From Odoribacter lunatus (GTDB lineage Bacteria > Bacteroidota > Bacteroidia > Bacteroidales > Marinifilaceae): a stretch of DNA of 64,000 bases. The notes under the pieces are model-generated. The model was given only the letters and a program-made list of their open reading frames with translations. It did not search any database and was not told the origin of the DNA. The translations under genes were made by a program, and so were the position numbers. Of the stretch, positions 8,700 to 16,822 are shown one piece after another; the stretch's first letter is position 1; each line of letters begins with the position of its first letter. Location of the stretch: positions 62,001 through 126,000 of the forward strand of contig NZ_CALPCZ010000002.1 in assembly GCF_943193135.1 (NCBI RefSeq), read 5' to 3'.

Positions 8700-9509
8700 T
8701 TATTCTTCCGTTACTTCGGTCTCTTCAACTTCAACCTCTTCTTCCTCTACGTCTTCTTCTTCGGAGTTTGCTTTCTCGGCTTTTTTAGTAACCGGTTTTT
8801 TATCTCCTTCCTTTTCCCGTTCTGCTTTTCTTTCATTCAAACCTTCTTTAATAGCATCGGCAACATTGTCGATAATTAAAGAAATTGAAGTGGAAGCGTC
8901 ATCATTACACGGGATAACGAAATCAATATTATCCGGATTTGAATTGGTATCAACCATAGCAAATACCGGAATACCCAACGTTTTGGCTTCTTTCACGGCG
9001 ATGTATTCTTTCATTACATCAACAACGAAAAGAGCTGCCGGAAGACGGCTCAAATCTGCGATACTTCCCAGGTTCTTCTCCAATTTGGCACGTTGGCGTG
9101 CGATTTGGAGTTTTTCTCTTTTTGACAAGTGATCGAAAGTGCCGTCTTTTTCCATCTTGTCGATGGTCGTCATTTTTTTCACAGCTTTCCGAATCGTCGG
9201 GAAGTTGGTCAACATACCGCCCGGCCATCTTTCGGTTACGTACGGCATATTGATATTAGAAATTTTTTCTGCAACAATGTCCTTAGCCTGTTTCTTTGTT
9301 GCAACAAACAGAATTTTTCTTCCTGATTTAGCGATTTGTTTTAAAGCTGCAGAAGCTTTATCAAGCATAATCGCTGTTTTATTCAGGTCAATGATGTGGA
9401 TATCGTTACGCTCCATGAAAATATACGGAGCCATTTTAGGATTCCATTTACGGGTAAGGTGTCCGAAGTGACAACCTGCATTCAATAATTCGTCAAAACT
9501 TGCTGACAT
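8700..9509 (-). CDS. rpsB: 30S ribosomal protein S2
   Basis: Component of the small ribosomal subunit, bound near the S1 site on the back of the 30S head. The 269 residues match the S2 family from FDELLNAGCHFGHLTRKWNP to the DASTSISLIIDNVADAI region. The last 45 or so residues are an extension first rich in Lys and then almost purely Glu/Asp/Val (SEEEDVEEEEVEVEETE). That tail is longer than in E. coli S2 (241 residues). Third gene of the rplM-rpsI-rpsB-tsf operon. Confidence 0.97.
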   Translation of the reverse strand: MSASFDELLNAGCHFGHLTRKWNPKMAPYIFMERNDIHIIDLNKTAIMLDKASAALKQIAKSGRKILFVATKKQAKDIVAEKISNINMPYVTERWPGGMLTNFPTIRKAVKKMTTIDKMEKDGTFDHLSKREKLQIARQRAKLEKNLGSIADLSRLPAALFVVDVMKEYIAVKEAKTLGIPVFAMVDTNSNPDNIDFVIPCNDDASTSISLIIDNVADAIKEGLNERKAEREKEGDKKPVTKKAEKANSEEEDVEEEEVEVEETEVTEE

Positions 9510-9602
9510 AAATAATTTTTTAAAAAGTTTACATTCTTAATTTTTAGCAATTGCCGGGTAGTTCTTATCAGAAGTCCCGTCAATTTAGATACTAAACTGC
9601 TA

Positions 9603-9992
9603 TTAACGTTTAGAGAACTGGAATCTCTTACGAGCTTTCGGCCGACCTGGTTTTTTACGTTCCACTTCACGGGAATCGCGAGTCAGGAATCCGGCTGCTC
9701 TCAATTGAGATTTGTTTTCTGCATTAATTTCAACTAAGGCTCTGGCAATACCTAAGCGTAAAGCTTCTGCTTGTCCTTTAAACCCACCCCCTACAAGATT
9801 TACTTTGATGTCATACTGACCGCTTACACCCAGTAATTCAAGAGGTTGTTTTACGATATACTGAAGAGTAGGTAATGTGAAATATTCTTCAACACTTCTT
9901 TTCTTGTTGATGACAATATTACCTTTTCCTTCGCTAACATAAACGCGAGCAACTGCTGCTTTTCTTCTGCCGATTGTATTAACTACTTCCAT
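9603..9992 (-). CDS. rpsI: 30S ribosomal protein S9
   Basis: Small subunit protein whose C-terminal tail reaches the P-site tRNA anticodon. The 129-residue length and the motifs [33 protein letters not shown] and the basic tail ending RFQFSKR are standard. It starts 6 bp after rplM, the conserved L13-S9 pair. Confidence 0.98.
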   Translation of the reverse strand: MEVVNTIGRRKAAVARVYVSEGKGNIVINKKRSVEEYFTLPTLQYIVKQPLELLGVSGQYDIKVNLVGGGFKGQAEALRLGIARALVEINAENKSQLRAAGFLTRDSREVERKKPGRPKARKRFQFSKR

Positions 9993-9998
9993 ACCTTA

Positions 9999-10454
9999 TT
10001 AATTAAGTGAGTTTAAATCAATTTTTTTCGGTTTTTGAGCTTGCATAGTGTGCTCTCCGCCAACAAAAATATGAAGGTTTTTCATGACCGCTCTTCCAAG
10101 ACGGCTTTTCGGAAGCATACCTTTCACGGCATGTTCAATAACTCTTTCCGGATGAGTAGCCAATACGGCAGCCGGAGTTGTGTGACGTTGTCCGCCGGGG
10201 TAGCCGGTGTGACGGGTGTATTGCTTGTCGGTTAATTTGTTACCGGTCAAAGCAACTTTCTCTGCATTGATAATGATCACGTTGTCACCGCAATCAACAT
10301 GAGGAGTGAAAGACGGTTTGTACTTACCTCTTAAAAGCTTTGCAACCTTAGAAGCAAGACGTCCCAAAACCTCATTCTCTGCGTCAATCAAAACCCATTC
10401 TTTTTGAGCTGTGGCTTTGTTGACGTAAGTCGTTTTGTAACTAATTTGATCCAC
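9999..10454 (-). CDS. rplM: 50S ribosomal protein L13
   Basis: Early-assembly protein of the large subunit, 151 residues. It has the family motifs WVLIDAENEVLGRLAS, RGKYKPSFTPHVDCGD and KGMLPKSRLGR. It is the first gene of the rplM-rpsI-rpsB-tsf unit and is preceded by a long leader and a near-consensus promoter. A mild N-terminal extension (MDQISYKTTYVNKATAQKE) is usual in Bacteroidales L13. Confidence 0.98.
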   Translation of the reverse strand: MDQISYKTTYVNKATAQKEWVLIDAENEVLGRLASKVAKLLRGKYKPSFTPHVDCGDNVIIINAEKVALTGNKLTDKQYTRHTGYPGGQRHTTPAAVLATHPERVIEHAVKGMLPKSRLGRAVMKNLHIFVGGEHTMQAQKPKKIDLNSLN

Positions 10455-10635
10455 TTTTTTGTTAATTTAAATTATACATCTGTTTGTATTTCAGTGTGTT
10501 GTATGCTCGCAATTCAGAGAAGACAAAAACAACGCGGTAGTCGGGCAGACTTAAAATTTTTGCTTCCGGAATGTGCCTGCAAGATAAATGGCTAAGGTTC
10601 AATCTTACAGTTTAAAGCATATACCACTCCAAAAT
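10455..10635 (-). promoter_or_regulatory. Long rplM 5' leader, candidate L13 autoregulatory RNA
   Basis: The promoter at 10642-10672 puts the transcript start near 10635, leaving about 180 untranslated nt before the rplM start. Close to the start is the hairpin CTCCA / TGGAG (10628-10640), followed by C/G-rich segments that could pair. Most leaders in this window are 12-40 nt. Ribosomal leaders that bind L13 have been described in Bacteroidia, so autoregulation is the likely role. I have not matched it to a covariance model. Confidence 0.55.
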
Positions 10636-10641
10636 GGAGGA

Positions 10642-10672
10642 CAAAAATATATAAAATATTCTTATACTCAAA
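10642..10672 (-). promoter_or_regulatory. rplM operon promoter
   Basis: On the minus strand, -33 TTTG (10669-10672), exactly 19 bp, then -7 TATTTTTG (10642-10649). Both boxes and the spacing match the Bacteroidota housekeeping consensus. Confidence 0.8.
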
Positions 10673-10739
10673 TACTTTGAATAAAAAATGTAAAAACGTT
10701 TTTTTTCATAGATTGCTTTTTACTTCTTACTTTTTATTC

Positions 10740-10747
10740 TATCTTTG
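10740..10747 (+). promoter_or_regulatory. -7 box for DUF177-rpmF
   Basis: TATCTTTG fits TAnnTTTG and places the transcript start near 10754. This box overlaps the most upstream possible TTG start of the DUF177 frame, which therefore cannot be the true start. Confidence 0.65.
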
Positions 10748-10768
10748 CGCCGTTTTACTTCAAGAATT

Positions 10769-11281
10769 GTGGATAAACTGAAAGAATATAAAGTGGCCTT
10801 CAGGGGTTTAGGTGAAGGGAAGCACAATTTTGATTACATATTGGACAGCCGTTTTTTCAATTGTTTTGAAGCTACGAAAGGAACGGAGGCAAATGTAAAA
10901 GCTAACGTAGAGATTGTAAAAACTGCGTTATTAATGGAAGTAAAAATAAATATAGATGGAACGGTAAAAGCGATATGTGATCGTTGTTTGGGGATGTTTG
11001 ATTTATCGGTAAAAGGTGAAATGAACCTTTATGTAAAGCAAACGGAGCGGGATACTGGAAATGATGATGACTATATTGTAGTGACGGCAGATGATGATTA
11101 CTTGGATTTGAGTTCTTATTTATATGAAACATATATGTTGAATTATCCTATGCGGGTTGTACATAAAGAGGGAGAGTGCGAGGCGGAAATGGAAGAAGTA
11201 TTGGATAAATATATTGTGGAAGAGGAAAATAAACCGACGGATTCCCGTTGGGATGAATTGAAGAAATTAATTAATAACTAA
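10769..11281 (+). CDS. DUF177 family protein (YceD-like, upstream of rpmF)
   Basis: A 170-residue protein of the DUF177/YceD family, which in bacteria and plastids is linked to 23S rRNA or large subunit assembly and is usually encoded next to rpmF. The start is taken at GTG 10769, giving MDKLKEYKVAFRGLGEGKHN, because the longer frame would begin inside the -7 box. The cysteine pair in ICDRCLG (about residues 71-76) sits in the expected central position, and a C-terminal acidic segment ends in DELKKLINN. rpmF follows after 13 bp. Confidence 0.85.
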   Translation: MDKLKEYKVAFRGLGEGKHNFDYILDSRFFNCFEATKGTEANVKANVEIVKTALLMEVKINIDGTVKAICDRCLGMFDLSVKGEMNLYVKQTERDTGNDDDYIVVTADDDYLDLSSYLYETYMLNYPMRVVHKEGECEAEMEEVLDKYIVEEENKPTDSRWDELKKLINN

Positions 11282-11294
11282 ATAAAAGAGAGAA

Positions 11295-11480
11295 ATGGCA
11301 CATCCGAAACGAAAAATCTCAAAACAGAGAAGAAACAAAAGAAGAACTCATGATGCATTGACTGTTGCTGCAATAGCTAAGTGTTCAAATTGTGGTGCTG
11401 CTGTACAGTATCATACTGTATGCCCGGAATGCGGATATTACAGGGGTAAGTTGGCTATCGAAAAACCGGTAGTTGCATAA
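11295..11480 (+). CDS. rpmF: 50S ribosomal protein L32
   Basis: A 61-residue large-subunit protein. The basic N-terminus (MAHPKRKISKQRRNKRRTHD) and the zinc-ribbon Cys pairs CSNCG and CPECGYYRG are diagnostic; all four zinc-binding cysteines are present, i.e. the C+ form. Co-transcribed with the DUF177 gene. Confidence 0.98.
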   Translation: MAHPKRKISKQRRNKRRTHDALTVAAIAKCSNCGAAVQYHTVCPECGYYRGKLAIEKPVVA

Positions 11481-11512
11481 TTCTGACTATACGGGATGGT
11501 ATTATCATACAC

Positions 11513-11535
11513 AGCCCCCTATAGGTTAGGGGGCT
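11513..11535 (+). terminator. GC-rich hairpin after rpmF
   Basis: Perfect 9-bp stem AGCCCCCTA (11513-11521) / TAGGGGGCT (11527-11535) with a 5-nt loop. No clean T run follows, so it may be a weak terminator or an RNA end-stabilising structure before fabH. Confidence 0.6.
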
Positions 11536-11597
11536 ATGCTTGTTTATAAGGTTTCCGGGAAAAGTATTCGGAAATAATTTATTCAAAAATAAGTTTT

Positions 11598-12596
11598 ATG
11601 GAAAGGCCAAAAGCAATAATAACCGGAGTTGGAGCATACTATCCGGATTATATTTTGAACAATGATGAATTAAGTCAGATGGTGGAAACCACTGATGAGT
11701 GGATTATGACCCGAGTGGGTATCAAAGAAAGACGAATTTTAAAAGATAAAGATAAAGGAAGCGCTTGGTTAGGGGCGAGGGCGGTAGAGAACTTGTTGGA
11801 AAAAACAAACACCAAGCCGGAAGAGGTGGATTTATTAATTTGTGCGACCGTAACTCCTGATATGCATTTTCCTGCCAATGCCCAGATTATAGCCGATATG
11901 GTGGGAATAAAAAATGCCTTTGGTTTTGACTTGAATGCAGGATGTTCGGGATTTATTTTCGGATTGGTGACCGCAACTCAATATGTTGAAAGCGGAAGAT
12001 ATAAAAAAGTTGTATTTGTAGGAGCAGAGAAAATGTCAGTAATCACAGACTATACGGATCGTAAAACTTGTCCGTTATTCGGTGATGCTTCGGCAGCTGT
12101 CATGTTGGAACCAACTTTTGAAAACTTGGGAGTAATGGATCATATATTACGTTCTGACGGAATCGGTCGTGATCATTTATATATGAAAGCGGGAGGCTCT
12201 TTAAATCCACCGACGCTTGAGACTGTTGCAAACCGGGAACATTTCATTTATCAGGACGGGCAGTATGTATTTAAACATGCGGTATCCAAAATGGCAGATG
12301 TATCTGTGGAAATTATGGAAAAAAACCATTTGTCGGCAGACGATGTTGCCTACTTGGTTCCTCATCAGGCAAATTTGCGAATCATTGACGCTACGGCGCG
12401 TCGTATGGGAGTGGACGAGTCGAAAGTGATGATTAATATACAGAAATACGGAAATACAACCTCCGCAACTATCCCTTTGTGTTTGTATGAATGGGAGAAT
12501 AAATTGCATAAGGGAGATAATCTTATTTTAGCTGCATTTGGGGCAGGCTTCACGTGGGGCGCCGTTTGGCTGAAATGGGCTTATGATAAAAAATAA
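11598..12596 (+). CDS. fabH: Beta-ketoacyl-ACP synthase III
   Basis: Condenses an acyl-CoA starter with malonyl-ACP to begin fatty acid synthesis in the cytoplasm. The 332-residue protein has the catalytic triad Cys116 ([10 protein letters not shown]), His256 (VPHQANLRI) and Asn286 ([10 protein letters not shown]). The DUF177-rpmF-fabH order is a conserved fatty-acid/ribosome cluster. A strong terminator follows directly. Starter preference (straight or branched) cannot be read from the sequence. Confidence 0.96.
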   Translation: MERPKAIITGVGAYYPDYILNNDELSQMVETTDEWIMTRVGIKERRILKDKDKGSAWLGARAVENLLEKTNTKPEEVDLLICATVTPDMHFPANAQIIADMVGIKNAFGFDLNAGCSGFIFGLVTATQYVESGRYKKVVFVGAEKMSVITDYTDRKTCPLFGDASAAVMLEPTFENLGVMDHILRSDGIGRDHLYMKAGGSLNPPTLETVANREHFIYQDGQYVFKHAVSKMADVSVEIMEKNHLSADDVAYLVPHQANLRIIDATARRMGVDESKVMINIQKYGNTTSATIPLCLYEWENKLHKGDNLILAAFGAGFTWGAVWLKWAYDKK

Positions 12597-12600
12597 AGAA

Positions 12601-12627
12601 AGTGGAGATTTATTCTCCACTTTTTTT
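12601..12627 (+). terminator. fabH terminator
   Basis: Stem AGTGGAG (12601-12607) / CTCCACT (12615-12621), 7-nt loop, then a T run to 12627. Confidence 0.9.
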
Positions 12628-12658
12628 ATATATTCGTCTTTCCTTAGCTAAATAGAGA

Positions 12659-13003
12659 ATGGGTGTGGATAACTTAGAGAAAAATACGACTAATTCTTTC
12701 TTGTTAGAAGAAGAAAGAATCGAGGGTAACGTCCGGATAGATAATAACTTACTTTTAGAAGGAACAATAAAAGGAGATGTTGTATGCAAGGGCAGGCTTA
12801 CCGTTGAACAGCATGGAGTTATCGAGGGAAATGTCGTGTGTGGTAGTTTAGTTATGGAGGGATTGATAGTGGGAGACGTAGAAGTAGAAGGACGGGCTCA
12901 TTTGGCAGAGCAGGCAGAGATAAAAGGAACTTTGACGGCCTCGTGTTTATTAGTGCATCCGGAGGCAGAGATAGAGAATGGACTGAGATTAAAAAATAAA
13001 TAA
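12659..13003 (+). CDS. Bactofilin family protein (first of two)
   Basis: Small cytoskeletal protein of 114 residues that would polymerise on the inner face of the membrane without nucleotide. The right-handed beta-helix is visible as short repeats such as RIDNNLLLEGTIKGDVVCKG, VIEGNVVCGSLVMEG and IKGTLTASCLLVHPEA, with Gly and Val/Ile at regular five to six residue steps. It has a short N-terminal tail. A second bactofilin gene follows after 24 bp, so the two may co-polymerise. Bactofilins commonly position peptidoglycan enzymes. Confidence 0.85.
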   Translation: MGVDNLEKNTTNSFLLEEERIEGNVRIDNNLLLEGTIKGDVVCKGRLTVEQHGVIEGNVVCGSLVMEGLIVGDVEVEGRAHLAEQAEIKGTLTASCLLVHPEAEIENGLRLKNK

Positions 13004-13027
13004 TAAATAATAAAAAATAAATATGAT

Positions 13028-13396
13028 ATGGGTAAAGAATTGAGCAATAACGCTGTAAACTTACTGTGTGAAGGAACAATGATTGTCGGAGACGTGAAAA
13101 CGAAAAATGATATTCGTATCGACGGAATGATTAAAGGAAAAATCATTACATCCAGCAGATTGGTTGTGGGAAATACTGCAACAATAGAAGGCGATGTGGA
13201 ATGTGCCAATATAGATGTGATGGGAGTTGTATCGGGAAATATTACGGCAAGCGGAGCCGTTTCATTAAAAGCACCGGCAAAAGTAATGGGAAATATTGTG
13301 GCAGCGGTGTTGGCTGTGGAGCCGGGTGTTTTCTTTAACGGAAATTGCCAGATGGTGAAAAAAGAAGTAAAGGAAAACAAAGAACCTGTAAAGTGA
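13028..13396 (+). CDS. Bactofilin family protein (second of two)
   Basis: A 122-residue bactofilin with the same beta-helix pattern (DIRIDGMIKGKIITSSRLVV, IEGDVECANIDVMGVVSGN) and a polar Lys/Glu-rich C-terminal tail (KKEVKENKEPVK). It differs enough from its neighbour to be an old duplicate. Its TGA stop overlaps the GTG start of kdsB (GTGA), so the bactofilins and LPS gene are translationally coupled. Confidence 0.87.
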   Translation: MGKELSNNAVNLLCEGTMIVGDVKTKNDIRIDGMIKGKIITSSRLVVGNTATIEGDVECANIDVMGVVSGNITASGAVSLKAPAKVMGNIVAAVLAVEPGVFFNGNCQMVKKEVKENKEPVK

Positions 13397-14136
13397 AAGT
13401 ACTGATACTCATCCCGGCACGGTACGCTTCGACTCGTTTCCCCGGAAAGCCGTTGGCGGAAATAGGTGGCAGACCTATGATTCAGCATGTCGTTGAGAAA
13501 GCACTTTCTGTTACCGATGATGTGTATGTTGCTACCGATGACAGGCGTATCAGCGAAAAAATAGAGGCTTTCGGCGGAAAGGCAATCATGACTTCCTCCG
13601 ACCACCGTAGTGGAACGGATCGTTGTTTTGAAGCCTACGAAAAAGTAATCAAGGAAAAGCATGCCGAATATGATGTCGTAGTCAATATACAGGGGGATGA
13701 GCCATTTATTGTACCGCAACAAATACGCCAATTAATACAATGCTTTGAAAATCAAGATGTGCAGATAGCAACACTGGCCAAGCCGTTTGAAGACAACGAA
13801 GCATTATTTGACTCGAACAAAGTAAAAGTTGTATTTTCTTCCCGCAATACAGCCATTTATTTTTCAAGGTCACCTATTCCTTTCGCCCGTGGATTGGAAA
13901 AATCGGAATGGTTGGATGCAACGACCTACTATAAACATATAGGCATGTATGCCTATAGACCTTCTGTTTTGAGAGAAATTACTCTTTTGCCTCCGGGTAA
14001 ATTGGAAAAAATCGAGTCATTGGAACAATTGCGTTGGTTGGAAAACGGATATACCATAGCAGTAGGTATTACGGAACATGAATCGATAGGAATAGACACC
14101 CCTGAAGATTTGGAACGGGCTAAAGCCTTGTTATGA
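13393..14136 (+). CDS. kdsB: 3-deoxy-manno-octulosonate cytidylyltransferase
   Basis: Activates KDO with CTP to CMP-KDO for the LPS inner core, in the cytoplasm. The start is GTG 13393, overlapping the bactofilin stop; it yields MKVLILIPARYASTRFPGKP and 247 residues, matching the family length of about 248. An upstream in-frame ATG at 13345 would add 16 residues unlike the family. Motifs include ARYASTRFPGKPL, HRSGTDR and NIQGDEPF. A shared terminator with convergent frr follows. Confidence 0.96.
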   Translation: MKVLILIPARYASTRFPGKPLAEIGGRPMIQHVVEKALSVTDDVYVATDDRRISEKIEAFGGKAIMTSSDHRSGTDRCFEAYEKVIKEKHAEYDVVVNIQGDEPFIVPQQIRQLIQCFENQDVQIATLAKPFEDNEALFDSNKVKVVFSSRNTAIYFSRSPIPFARGLEKSEWLDATTYYKHIGMYAYRPSVLREITLLPPGKLEKIESLEQLRWLENGYTIAVGITEHESIGIDTPEDLERAKALL

Positions 14137-14140
14137 TATA

Positions 14141-14167
14141 AAAAAGCCGCTGATTCAGCGGCTTTTT
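14141..14167. terminator. Bidirectional terminator between kdsB and frr
   Basis: Stem GCCGCTGA (14146-14153) / TCAGCGGC (14155-14162) flanked by an A run on the left and a T run on the right. It serves both convergent genes. Confidence 0.9.
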
Positions 14168-14731
14168 TTATATGGTCATAATATCCTTTTCCTTTGCGGC
14201 GAGAATATCTTCCACCTTCTTGGAATAAGAATCCGTTATTTTTTGAGCTTCAGCTTCCGCGTCTTTAGCGACATCTTCAGGAAGTCCGTCCTTAGTCATC
14301 TTTTTAAACTCGTCAATGACATCCCGTCGGGCATTCCTGATACTTACTTTCGCAGTTTCACCTACCCCTCTGGACTGTTTCACCAGCTCTTTTCTTCTCT
14401 CTTCCGTTAAAGCGGGAATATTGATACGTATCACCTCGCCGTTATTGTCTGGATTCAAACCTAAATTAGCATTGCGAATAGCCTTTTCAATGGGACCAAT
14501 CATCTGCTTTTCCCAGGGTTGAACAGAGATAGTACGTGGATCCGGAACCGAAATATTAGCAACCTGTGCGAGAGGAGTCGGTGTTCCGTAATATTCAACC
14601 AAGACATCATTCAAAATTTTCGGATTAGCTCTTCCGGCTCTGATTTTAGCCAATTCGGTCTCTAGATGAGTAATTGCATTCTGCATCTGCTCTTTGGCTT
14701 CATCCATAAATAATTTTACTTCTTCGCTCAT
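14168..14731 (-). CDS. frr: Ribosome recycling factor
   Basis: Releases post-termination ribosomes together with EF-G. The 187-residue length is standard, and the family motifs are LAKIRAGRANPKILND, SVQPWEKQMIGPIEKAIR and GEVIRINIPALTEERRKELV. It has its own -7 box (14753-14760) with a 15-nt leader, though it also lies 54 bp downstream of blaR1 on the same strand. Confidence 0.97.
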   Translation of the reverse strand: MSEEVKLFMDEAKEQMQNAITHLETELAKIRAGRANPKILNDVLVEYYGTPTPLAQVANISVPDPRTISVQPWEKQMIGPIEKAIRNANLGLNPDNNGEVIRINIPALTEERRKELVKQSRGVGETAKVSIRNARRDVIDEFKKMTKDGLPEDVAKDAEAEAQKITDSYSKKVEDILAAKEKDIMTI

Positions 14732-14752
14732 ATATGAATCATTTTAACCAAA

Positions 14753-14760
14753 CAAAGATA
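14753..14760 (-). promoter_or_regulatory. frr -7 box
   Basis: TATCTTTG on the minus strand fits TAnnTTTG and gives a transcript start near 14746, 15 nt before the frr ATG. No clear -33 box. Confidence 0.6.
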
Positions 14761-14785
14761 GGAAAAATTATTTATGGATAAAATC

Positions 14786-16360
14786 TTACTGAGGTAATAC
14801 AAAATTAACAGGTAAAGTAAAAGCCGTCTTTACGGTTCGTCCTCGTTGCTTGCCGGGGAGCCAGTTCGGCATGGCTTTCGTTACTCTCAATGCCTCTTCA
14901 TCCAATGCCTGAGAACCGGAAGAGCGTTCGATTCGGAAATCGGAGAGACTACCGTCTTCATTGACGACAAAATTGACATATACCTTTCCCTGTTCTTTTG
15001 TTTCTTGGGCTTTTTTAGGATATTTCAAATTGTCCTTTAACCAGGTATTCATATTTCCATTGAATTCAGGCATAATCTCGACAACTCGGAATACCTGATA
15101 CTCTAGCGGAAGTTGGAAGTGAATAGGCAGCGTAAAGGCAACCCTTACCGTCTCCCCTCGTTGTTTACCGGGAATCCATTTCGGCATCGCTTTTACCACC
15201 CGTACCGCTTCTGTATCCAAAGATGAACTGGCAGGTTGGGAAACTTTTACATTGGAAACACTTCCGTCTTTTTCGATAATAAAGGAAACCAGAACTTTCC
15301 CTTCTTCCTGTGCGGCTAAGGCCTTTTGCGGATACTTTAGGTTGGCAGCCAACCATGCCTGCATATCTCCGTCGAATTGAGGCATTTTTTCTACAACCGC
15401 AAACACTTCAGAACTGTCTACAGCAATGCTCCCGACTATTGTTGTCGTAACGGGGGCCTCCTCCGAAATGAAAGAAAGTGCCGGAGCTTGTGTCACAATA
15501 CAAGTGAGAACAACACATAATATACCGCCGATAAAAAGGGCGGGGATATAATTCAAAACATTGAATTTATTCGATTGTTTTTTCGTCATCATAATCATTC
15601 GTTTTTTTAAATTTGAACATGAAAAACAGTTAGTAAAGGAAAACATCTTCCCTTTGAGCGCCTGATTCACAAGTAGCTGAAAATACCTACCGGTCTGATA
15701 TTTCACGGCAACTTCCTTGTCGGCTATATATTCGTGATTTTGAGCAATATTCTTTTTATAAATCCATACCAGAGGATGGAACCAGTAAAAAATGCAGATA
15801 ATTTCCGAAAGTAATAAATCGAAGCCATGCATATAGCGAACATGGATGATTTCATGTCTTAAAACACTATTCGCTTCTATTTTGTAATCCAAAGAAGTAT
15901 TGATGAAAATATAATTGAAAAAAGAGAATACGGGATAATTGGAAGAGAGCATAACAATCTTCAAATTACGTACACGTTTACACTCATGGGAATGAATAAG
16001 CTGTCGGATTTGAAATAATCCCCTAGCATAACGTAAGAGGAAAAAACAGACACCACCCAGATAAATCCAACTCAAGCAATACAGCCATTCATAATCTGAA
16101 ACTTCTCTGCCAGACACTGAAATTTCTTCTATCAATCCCGATACGTAATAAAGAGGAGGAAGACTGCCATCCGTTTCCATAATATCCACGGCTAGGGTAA
16201 AATGGAAAAAAGGAATGCAGATAGATAGAATCAGTGTGCCGAGCAAATACACCCGATTAAGCGTAAAAAAAGTCTGTTTCTTCAACACGAACGCATAATA
16301 AAGCAGAAAAGCGGCAAGTAGTACTGATGATTTAATAATATAGAGCGATGAAAGAGTCAT
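14786..16360 (-). CDS. BlaR1/MecR1-like M56 metallopeptidase with two TonB C-terminal domains
   Basis: Membrane zinc protease of 524 residues paired with a BlaI repressor. Four hydrophobic helices lie in the first half (about 5-25, 36-56, 93-110, 270-290). The gluzincin motif HEIIH (169-173) and a downstream NHEYIAD (about 209-215) supply zinc ligands. Instead of a penicillin-binding sensor domain, the periplasmic part carries two tandem TonB C-terminal domains, each with the pattern MPxFxGxMxxWLxxNLKYPxKA and LPGKQRG-type ends. The family idea is signal, autoproteolysis and BlaI cleavage. What the TonB domains sense or contact is unknown. It starts 8 bp after blaI. Confidence 0.9.
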   Translation of the reverse strand: MTLSSLYIIKSSVLLAAFLLYYAFVLKKQTFFTLNRVYLLGTLILSICIPFFHFTLAVDIMETDGSLPPLYYVSGLIEEISVSGREVSDYEWLYCLSWIYLGGVCFFLLRYARGLFQIRQLIHSHECKRVRNLKIVMLSSNYPVFSFFNYIFINTSLDYKIEANSVLRHEIIHVRYMHGFDLLLSEIICIFYWFHPLVWIYKKNIAQNHEYIADKEVAVKYQTGRYFQLLVNQALKGKMFSFTNCFSCSNLKKRMIMMTKKQSNKFNVLNYIPALFIGGILCVVLTCIVTQAPALSFISEEAPVTTTIVGSIAVDSSEVFAVVEKMPQFDGDMQAWLAANLKYPQKALAAQEEGKVLVSFIIEKDGSVSNVKVSQPASSSLDTEAVRVVKAMPKWIPGKQRGETVRVAFTLPIHFQLPLEYQVFRVVEIMPEFNGNMNTWLKDNLKYPKKAQETKEQGKVYVNFVVNEDGSLSDFRIERSSGSQALDEEALRVTKAMPNWLPGKQRGRTVKTAFTLPVNFVLPQ

Positions 16361-16368
16361 ATATCCTT

Positions 16369-16734
16369 TTATTTTTTCGGGAGATTCTTGATAAACTGCA
16401 AAATTTCTTCTAACTCTTTCAAATCAATATTTTCTTCTTTGGCAAAAAATGAAACCATTTGCGGAAAAGAATTATTAAAATAGCTTCCGATAAAATGACG
16501 GAGAAACTTTCGTGTATACGTTTCCTTATCTACTACCGGAAAATAACAATGGCTTTTCCCGAAAGCCTCGTGACCCACAAACTTTTTGTCCTGTAAAATG
16601 CGGACAATTGTTGAAACAGTATTGTAAGCGGGCTTCGGAGCGGGCAATTGTTCGATAATATCTTTGACAAACCCTTTTTTTATTTCCCAAAGCACCTGCA
16701 TAATCTGTTCTTCCGCTTTAGTTAATTCTTTCAT
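16369..16734 (-). CDS. BlaI/MecI-family transcriptional repressor
   Basis: Winged-helix repressor of 121 residues. The N-terminal domain shows KELTKAEEQIMQVLWEIKKG and the recognition-helix region KPAYNTVSTIVRILQDKKFV; a C-terminal dimerisation segment follows. It is first in a two-gene unit with the M56 peptidase that would inactivate it. A perfect palindrome overlaps the -33 box of its own promoter, which indicates autorepression. No beta-lactamase gene is nearby, so the other targets are elsewhere. Confidence 0.93.
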   Translation of the reverse strand: MKELTKAEEQIMQVLWEIKKGFVKDIIEQLPAPKPAYNTVSTIVRILQDKKFVGHEAFGKSHCYFPVVDKETYTRKFLRHFIGSYFNNSFPQMVSFFAKEENIDLKELEEILQFIKNLPKK

Positions 16735-16762
16735 AGTACATTTTATTAAAATTTTACGGAGG

Positions 16763-16798
16763 CAAATGTATAACTAATTTTTTAGTTTACAAACTAAA
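16763..16798 (-). promoter_or_regulatory. blaI promoter with overlapping palindromic operator
   Basis: On the minus strand, -33 TTTG (16790-16793), 19 bp, -7 TACATTTG (16763-16770), with the start about 22 nt before the blaI ATG. The palindrome TTTAGTTTACAAACTAAA (16781-16798; 8-bp arms) covers the -33 box, so a bound BlaI dimer would block polymerase. Confidence 0.75.
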
Positions 16799-16822
16799 TT
16801 CGGGCATTTCCTGCCCGGTGAA

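Noticed and set aside
10745-10768. TTG start for DUF177 giving 8 extra residues
   Set aside because: The codon lies inside the TATCTTTG -7 box, so it would not be transcribed; family alignment favours GTG 10769.
12898-13731. 277-codon minus-strand frame across the bactofilins and kdsB
   Set aside because: It is antisense to three recognisable genes and has no family features.
14786-16734. Beta-lactam resistance locus
   Set aside because: blaI and blaR1-like genes are present, but there is no beta-lactamase or PBP gene and the sensor is TonB-like rather than penicillin-binding.
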